Source: Lujinxingia vulgaris (lineage in GTDB: Bacteria > Myxococcota_A > Bradymonadia > Bradymonadales > Bradymonadaceae). Taken from it: a stretch of 64,000 nt of DNA. Below are positions 59,081 to 64,000 of this stretch, piece by piece; positions within the stretch are counted from its first letter, which is position 1, and every line of letters begins with the position of its first letter. The position numbers and the translations under genes were made by a program. The notes beneath the pieces were generated by a model. It was not told the origin of the DNA, searched no databases, and saw only the letters and a program-made list of their open reading frames with translations. Where the stretch lies: the NCBI RefSeq assembly GCF_007997015.1, contig NZ_VOSM01000001.1, positions 372,001 to 436,000 on the forward strand. Reading direction: 5' to 3'.

Positions 59081-62053
59081 ATGGCGATCGATGTTAGCCG
59101 TGCGCCGCAGGCGCTTGAGTCGTTGGCCGGGGAGCTCGAAGGGGAGCTGCGCCTCGATGATCTGCACCGCTCGCTCTACGCGCAGGATGCCTCGGTGTAC
59201 CAGTCTGAGCCGGTGGGGGTGGTCTTCCCGCGCACGGTCGAAGACGTGCAGGCCATCGTGCGCACCGCCGACGCGCTGGGGCTGGGGCTTGTGCCCCGGG
59301 CGGCCGGCACGAGCCTGGCGGGCCAATGCGTGGGTGAGGGACTGGTGGTCGATGTGGGCCGCCACATGAACCAGATTCTTGAGCTCAACGTCGAGGAGCG
59401 CTGGGTGCGCGTGCAGCCCGGGGTGGTGCTCGATGAGCTCAACCGTTTTCTGGCGCCGCACGGGCTCTTTTTCGGGCCGGATACCTCCACGTCGAACCGC
59501 TGCATGATTGGCGGGATGATCGGCAATAACTCCTGCGGCAGCCACTCGATCCTCTACGGAAACACCATGGCGCATGTGCTGGAGCTCGGCGTGGTCTTTG
59601 CCGACGCGAGCTTCGAGCGGGTGGGGCCCTGGAGTGAGGCGCAGCTTAAGGCGCGCATGCAGCGCACCGACAGGCTCGGGGAGTCGCTGCGCACTCTCGA
59701 TCGCATCATGCGCGAGCATGGCGAGCTCATCGAAGAGCGCTATCCTCGCCGCGACGTTGTGCGTCGCAACACGGGCTTTCCGCTCGACGACATCCTCTGG
59801 CGCGCGCCCTATGAGGAGGGCGGTGAGCCCTTCTCGCTGGCGCGTTTCTTGTGCGGCACGGAGGGGACGCTGGGGCTTGTGACCGAGGCCAAACTCAACC
59901 TGGTGGAGAAGCCGCGCGAGAAGTGCGTGGTCTGCGTGCACTTCGACTCGCTGGAGTCCTCGCTGCGCGCGACCGTCGCGGCGGTGCGCCACGATCCGGC
60001 GGCTGTGGAGCTCATTGACCGGCGCGTGCTCGAGCAGACCCGTCAGAATATTGAGCAGGCGCGCAATCGCTTCTGGGTCGAGGGTGATCCGGACGCGGTG
60101 CTGGTGGTGGAGTTCTTTCGCGAGAGCCACGACGCGCTGGAGGAGGCCTGCCAGAAGCTCATCGCCGAGTTCAAAGAGCTGGGGATGGGCTACGCCTACC
60201 CGATCTTGCGTGCGCCGCAGGATAAGGCGGTCTGGGAACTTCGTAAGGCGGGCCTGGGGCTGCTCATGGGCATTGAGGGCGATGTGAAGCCGGTCACCGT
60301 CGTGGAAGATACGGCGGTGGCGGTCGATGTGTTGCCCGACTATGTGCGCGACTTCGCGGCGATCATGGACGCCTACAACACCGCGTGTGTGTATTACGCG
60401 CACGCCTCGGTGGGAGAGCTGCACCTGCGGCCAGAGCTCAACCTCAAAGACCCGGAAGATGTGGAGCGTTTTAAGGGCATCGCCACCGATGTGGCCGACC
60501 TGGTGCGTCGCTACCGGGGCGCTATCAGCGGGGAGCACGGCGACGGGCGCGTGCGCTCACCACTGCTGGAGCGTTTTTACGGCCCGGAGATCATGGCGCT
60601 GCACCGTCAGGTGAAAGAGGCTTTTGATCCCCGGGGGATCTTTAATCCCCGAAATATCGTGGATCCCAGGCCCATCGACGCGGATTTTCGCTTTGTGCCG
60701 GGCAAGCCCACGCCCGAGCTGCGCACCTATTTTAAGTGGGAGGCGGAGCGGGGGCTTGTGCGCGCCACCGAGCTCTGCAACGGCGCCGGCGTCTGCCGCA
60801 AAAGCCCGGCGGCCGGTGGCACGATGTGCCCCAGCTACATGGCCACCGGCGATGAAAAAGACACGACCCGCGGTCGTGCCAATGTCTTCCGCACGCTTTT
60901 AACCGGTGCGGAGCCGGAGGCCGCTTTTGAGAGTGAGGCGCTCTCCGAGGCGCTCGACCTCTGCCTCTCCTGCAAGGGGTGCAAGAGCGAGTGTCCGGCC
61001 AACGTGGACATGGCGCGTATGAAGGCGGAGTTTTTGCAGCAGCGCTACGACCGCCAGGGGACCCCGGCGCGCGCGCTGCTCTTCGGGCATTATGGAAAGC
61101 TCAGCCGGCTGGGCTCCTGGCTCCCCTGGCTTGCGAATTTTACGCTGACCTTTGCGCTGACGCGCTGGTTCTTCAACGCCTTCTTCAAGCTCGCGCCCCA
61201 GCGTCAGCTGCCCTTGATGGCGCCCAAAAGCTTCGATAGCGCCCTTAAAAACGCCCGCCGCTCTGGCGCGCTGGCCGCGCCGCCGGCGGGGGAGGGAGCG
61301 CCGTCGAAAGAGGTCTGGCTCTACGTCGATCCCTTCACCGACTACACCGAGCCCGAGCTGGGGCTTGCGGCGGTGGAGGTGCTTGAGGCGGCCGGCTACC
61401 GCGTCGAGCGCTTTGGCATGCGCGATGACGGGCGCACCTACCTCTCCAAAGGCATGGTGCGCGCGGCCCGCGAGCTGATGGAACGCGGCCTTCGTGAGGT
61501 GCAAGACGACCTCAAAGCTCACCCGGAGCGTGCGGTGGTGGGGCTTGAGCCCAGCGCGCTTTTGACCTTCCGCGATGAGCTCGGTGAGCTGGTCGATGAG
61601 GCGCTGCGAGGGGCGGCCGATGATCTGGCGGGGCGCTCTTTTTTGCTCGAAGAGTTTATCGTGCGCGAGGTCGAGGCGGGGCGCTGGCCCGAGGGGCTTT
61701 TTGAGACCGAGGAGGCCAGGCCCGCGCTCTTGCACGGGCATTGCCATCAGAAGGCCATCTGCGGCACCACGGCCACCGAGGTGGCGCTGGGGCTTGCGGG
61801 CTATGAGGTGGAGACGCTTAAGACGGGCTGCTGCGGCATGGCCGGCTCTTTCGGGTATGAGGCCGAGCACTATGAGGTGTCGATGAAGGTCGGCGAGCTT
61901 GTGCTTTTGCCCAGGGCCCGGGCGATGGAAGAGGGGCAGGTGCTGATCGCGCCGGGCACCTCCTGTCGCCATCAGATCAAGGATGGCGCCGCGCGCGACG
62001 CGATCCATCCGGCGCTGGCCCTGAAGATGCGCCTGAGAGCGCGCCAGGGCTAA
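59081..62053 (+). CDS. FAD-binding and Fe-S dehydrogenase (GlcD-GlcF fusion, YdiJ type)
   Basis: This 990-residue cytoplasmic flavoprotein oxidises a D-2-hydroxy acid (D-2-hydroxyglutarate in E. coli YdiJ; D-lactate or glycolate in relatives). The FAD (PCMH) domain is at about 45-290, with VPRAAGTSLAGQCVGEGLVVD and NNSCGSHSILYG. The FAD-linked C-domain contains YYAHASVGELHLRPEL and the ISGEHGDGR loop. The Fe-S part has CNGAGVCRKSP, then MCPSY, and CLSCKGCKSECP, two 4Fe-4S clusters. Two CCG domains end the protein (HGHCHQKA and GCCGMAGSFGYE). The ATG at 59081 follows GGAGAGAG. It is convergent with the next gene. Confidence 0.95.
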   Translation: MAIDVSRAPQALESLAGELEGELRLDDLHRSLYAQDASVYQSEPVGVVFPRTVEDVQAIVRTADALGLGLVPRAAGTSLAGQCVGEGLVVDVGRHMNQILELNVEERWVRVQPGVVLDELNRFLAPHGLFFGPDTSTSNRCMIGGMIGNNSCGSHSILYGNTMAHVLELGVVFADASFERVGPWSEAQLKARMQRTDRLGESLRTLDRIMREHGELIEERYPRRDVVRRNTGFPLDDILWRAPYEEGGEPFSLARFLCGTEGTLGLVTEAKLNLVEKPREKCVVCVHFDSLESSLRATVAAVRHDPAAVELIDRRVLEQTRQNIEQARNRFWVEGDPDAVLVVEFFRESHDALEEACQKLIAEFKELGMGYAYPILRAPQDKAVWELRKAGLGLLMGIEGDVKPVTVVEDTAVAVDVLPDYVRDFAAIMDAYNTACVYYAHASVGELHLRPELNLKDPEDVERFKGIATDVADLVRRYRGAISGEHGDGRVRSPLLERFYGPEIMALHRQVKEAFDPRGIFNPRNIVDPRPIDADFRFVPGKPTPELRTYFKWEAERGLVRATELCNGAGVCRKSPAAGGTMCPSYMATGDEKDTTRGRANVFRTLLTGAEPEAAFESEALSEALDLCLSCKGCKSECPANVDMARMKAEFLQQRYDRQGTPARALLFGHYGKLSRLGSWLPWLANFTLTFALTRWFFNAFFKLAPQRQLPLMAPKSFDSALKNARRSGALAAPPAGEGAPSKEVWLYVDPFTDYTEPELGLAAVEVLEAAGYRVERFGMRDDGRTYLSKGMVRAARELMERGLREVQDDLKAHPERAVVGLEPSALLTFRDELGELVDEALRGAADDLAGRSFLLEEFIVREVEAGRWPEGLFETEEARPALLHGHCHQKAICGTTATEVALGLAGYEVETLKTGCCGMAGSFGYEAEHYEVSMKVGELVLLPRARAMEEGQVLIAPGTSCRHQIKDGAARDAIHPALALKMRLRARQG

Positions 62054-62054
62054 G

Positions 62055-62080
62055 CCTCGCCACCCGGCCGGGTGGCGAGG
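62055..62080. terminator. Perfect 26-bp palindrome between convergent genes
   Basis: CCTCGCCACCCGG and CCGGGTGGCGAGG form a loopless inverted repeat placed exactly between convergent stops (62053 and 62083). It lacks a T tract, so termination is only probable. Confidence 0.5.
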
Positions 62081-62082
62081 GG

Positions 62083-63501
62083 CTAAGGGGCCGTGTCGCC
62101 ATTGTCGGGCCAGGTGAGCTCCAGGCGCTCCCAGGTGCCGGAGTCGGTGTCGTGCTTCCAGATGGCCGGGGCGTGGGTGTCGCAGACCCAGAGGACGCCG
62201 TCGGCGCTGGCCAGCGCCGTGGGGAAATCGAGTTTCGGGGCGTCGAGGGTGTCGAGCTCCTCGCGTTCCGGATCGAAGCAGCGCAGCGCGCAGTTCAGGG
62301 AGTCGGCGACGTAGATGTTGCCCTTATGCAGGGCGATGCCACGGGGATGTTGCATCAAGGCGGTGCGCGAGGGCCCGTCGACCTGGCCGTGCTCAAAGAG
62401 GCTCTTGCCGATGAGGGTGTGCACGCGGTTGGAGCGCAGGTTGAGGCAGCGCAGCGCAGACGAGGTGCTGTCGATGACGTGGAGGCGTTCGTTGTTGGAC
62501 GCCAGATCGGTGGGCTGGGCGAAGGCTGCGGTGGTGCGGTGGCCGTCGATGCGATCCTCATCGCCGCAGCCGGCATAGTGCTCAATGCTGGTGCCGTCGG
62601 CGCTCATGCGCAGGATGGTGTGGGTGCCGGCGCAGGCCACAAAGATCCAGGGGCCCTGGCGTATCAGAGACCAGGGGGCGTGGATGCGGCCCTGCGCATC
62701 GGGGGGCATGATGGCCAGGGTGTCGGTGTGGCCGCTGAGCGGGTCGATGACGCGGATGGCGTGGTTGGTGGTGTCGGCCACCAGGATTTGATTCTCGACA
62801 AGAGCCAGCCCGTGGGGGCTGAAGAAACGCGCGCGATCGGGGGGGCCGTCTTCAAAGCCTGGCTCCGGACCTCCGAAGCAATGGATGACCTCTCCGCTGG
62901 TGTCGGTCAGGATGATGCGGTGATGGCCGGTGTCAGCGATGGCCAGGCGATCGTCTTGCGCGCTGAGGCCGGCCGGAAAACGCAGGGCGTCCGGGGAGGG
63001 CTGCGCGGGCATCGGGGTGGGATGGGGGCGGCGCGCGGCGTCGGTGAGCCCGAGCAGGCCTTCGAGCGCGTCGATGAGCTGAAGGGGCTCGGGCACCCCT
63101 CGGAGCACGCGGCAGACGTAGCCGCGCGGATCGATGAGCGCGATGGTGGGGAACTCACGCACGTTGAAGGTCCGCGAGATGCGATGCTCGTTATCGGCAG
63201 CCACCGCAAAGGGCACCCCCACGCGGCCCACGGCGCTGCGCACGTAATCCAGGTCGTGCTCTCCCACAAAGCGGGGGCTGTGCACGGCGATGATCTGCAG
63301 GGGGCGGCCTTCAAAGCGTTGGAGGGCGCGGTACATCGCCGGGAGGCCCTCCTGGCAGCGGATGCAGCTGGAGCTCCAGAAGCCCAGCATCACCACCTGG
63401 CCCAGCAGATCTTCGAGGCGCAGCGGGGCGTCGACGTTGATCCAGGGCAGCTCGGGAAACTCCGGCGGGCGAATGCCGTGGGTGCAGGGGGACAGACGCA
63501 T
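62083..63501 (-). CDS. Thioredoxin-like plus NHL-repeat protein (NHLRC2-like)
   Basis: This protein has 472 residues. The ATG at 63501 has GGAG seven bases ahead. Residues 20-150 are a TlpA/thioredoxin-like domain with the redox pair Cys46-Ile-Arg-Cys49 and the cis-Pro in REFPTIALIDPRG. Residues 195-470 form a six-bladed NHL-type propeller with blades such as DTGHHRIILTD, VADTTNHAIRVIDP and VADSLNCALRCFDP. The same architecture occurs in NHLRC2 of animals and in scattered bacteria. There is no signal peptide, so it is probably cytoplasmic. The substrate or partner is unknown. Confidence 0.9.
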   Translation of the reverse strand: MRLSPCTHGIRPPEFPELPWINVDAPLRLEDLLGQVVMLGFWSSSCIRCQEGLPAMYRALQRFEGRPLQIIAVHSPRFVGEHDLDYVRSAVGRVGVPFAVAADNEHRISRTFNVREFPTIALIDPRGYVCRVLRGVPEPLQLIDALEGLLGLTDAARRPHPTPMPAQPSPDALRFPAGLSAQDDRLAIADTGHHRIILTDTSGEVIHCFGGPEPGFEDGPPDRARFFSPHGLALVENQILVADTTNHAIRVIDPLSGHTDTLAIMPPDAQGRIHAPWSLIRQGPWIFVACAGTHTILRMSADGTSIEHYAGCGDEDRIDGHRTTAAFAQPTDLASNNERLHVIDSTSSALRCLNLRSNRVHTLIGKSLFEHGQVDGPSRTALMQHPRGIALHKGNIYVADSLNCALRCFDPEREELDTLDAPKLDFPTALASADGVLWVCDTHAPAIWKHDTDSGTWERLELTWPDNGDTAP

Positions 63502-63600
63502 CGGGGGGCTCCGGGCTGGCGAGTGTGATCGTGGTGGCGCGCGATCACGGCTCAAAGAGCGCCTCAGTCCTCCCCCGGTGGGGTGTGGCAGGTGCTTGAA

Positions 63601-64000
63601 TTAATTGAGGAATTCAAGCAGGGCGTCGCGGAAAGCATCGGGGCGCTCAATGGGAATGGTGTGGCCACAGCGTTCCACACAAATGTGCTCCCCACCCAGC
63701 AGGTCGGCCAGAACTTTTGCGCCCTCGCTGGTCACAAGCAGGTCCTGGTCGGCGGAGATCACCAGGGCCTCCACGTTGAGATCGGCGGCCAGTTCGGCGA
63801 CCGGGGGAAAGGCCATCAGCCCTTCGAGTAGAAGGCGCACGCCTTGCTCGGAGTTTCGTTGCACGGAGGCTTTGATGACGTTGTCGAGAAACTTCTGGTG
63901 CGAGGCCAGAAAGTCGTCGCCCAGGATGGTGGGGAGCGAGGCCCAGGCCATCGCTTCGAGGCCGCCTGTGACGAGCACCTGGTGCCAGGCGCGCACGATG
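63601..64000 (-). CDS. Alpha/beta hydrolase, C-terminal part only
   Basis: The frame runs off the right edge of the window, so the N-terminal part, including the nucleophile elbow, is missing. The visible 133 residues contain the cap helix region and the C-terminal alpha/beta-hydrolase core: VEALVISADQDLLVT with the acid residue and ERCGHTIPIERPDAFRDALLEFL with the catalytic His. Relatives are serine hydrolases or esterases in diverse pathways. The product cannot be named further. Its stop lies 99 bases downstream of the divergent NHLRC2-like gene's start. Confidence 0.85.
   Translation of the reverse strand, partial: IVRAWHQVLVTGGLEAMAWASLPTILGDDFLASHQKFLDNVIKASVQRNSEQGVRLLLEGLMAFPPVAELAADLNVEALVISADQDLLVTSEGAKVLADLLGGEHICVERCGHTIPIERPDAFRDALLEFLN

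Overview
The window is 64 kb of GC-rich bacterial chromosome carrying 46 protein genes that I accept, three tRNA genes, and no insertion sequence, prophage or CRISPR array that I could see. The gene content points to Myxococcota, and my best guess is the class Bradymonadia. The reasons are the many lipoproteins with Cys-rich or Asp/Pro-rich linkers, a Ser/Thr kinase fused to an ATPase and TPRs, FHA and GAF proteins, a MYXO-CTERM-like tail, and the DUF1501 / haem-protein pair. This taxonomic call is inference. High GC opens long false frames opposite most real genes, so I chose genes by homology, Shine-Dalgarno (SD) site, signal peptide and terminator.

Layout. 0.1-9.6 kb: two large minus-strand surface lipoproteins (a beta-helix protein and a 1400-residue protein), then a plus-strand lipoprotein and a cytoplasmic orphan. 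9.6-10.45 kb: an intergenic region with nine 42-bp tandem repeats. 10.4-15 kb: pterin-4a-carbinolamine dehydratase and the kinase-ATPase-TPR protein. 15.2-19.4 kb: exonuclease III, an M20 peptidase, a YrdC-like protein and a CAP-domain lipoprotein. 19.4-25.2 kb: an ABC exporter, divergent from a two-gene unit with a di-CXXCH lipoprotein and a Tat-exported DUF1501 protein. 25.3-28.5 kb: an HD hydrolase, a TspO-like membrane protein coupled to a histone-deacetylase-family enzyme, and a small lipoprotein. 28.7-39.5 kb: an unusual tRNA and a membrane protein, then a divergent envelope locus. That locus has two tandem membrane-anchored paralogues on the minus strand. On the plus strand it has a two-TM protein, a 1334-residue exported TPR-HEAT protein and a double-FHA protein.

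39.6-48.2 kb: cold-shock protein with a long AT-rich leader, TPR and other lipoproteins, a protein with a MYXO-CTERM-like tail, a GAF protein, a class III sirtuin and exported proteins; several neighbours touch or overlap. 48.5-55.6 kb: tRNA-Leu(CAG), small orphans, a SAMHD1/YwfO-like HD protein, a GST-like protein and a 933-residue Cys-rich lipoprotein. 56-59 kb: translation genes, namely tRNA-Gln, L25, Pth, S6 and L9, with a small exported His/Asp-repeat peptide between Pth and S6. 59-64 kb: a YdiJ-type FAD/Fe-S dehydrogenase, a thioredoxin-NHL protein and the C-terminal part of an alpha/beta hydrolase.

The most unusual items are the helically phased 42-bp array, the short-variable-arm tRNA with anticodon UAA, the tandem paralogue / TPR-HEAT locus, and the small His/Asp-repeat peptide. 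No single textbook defence, biosynthetic or secretion system is present.
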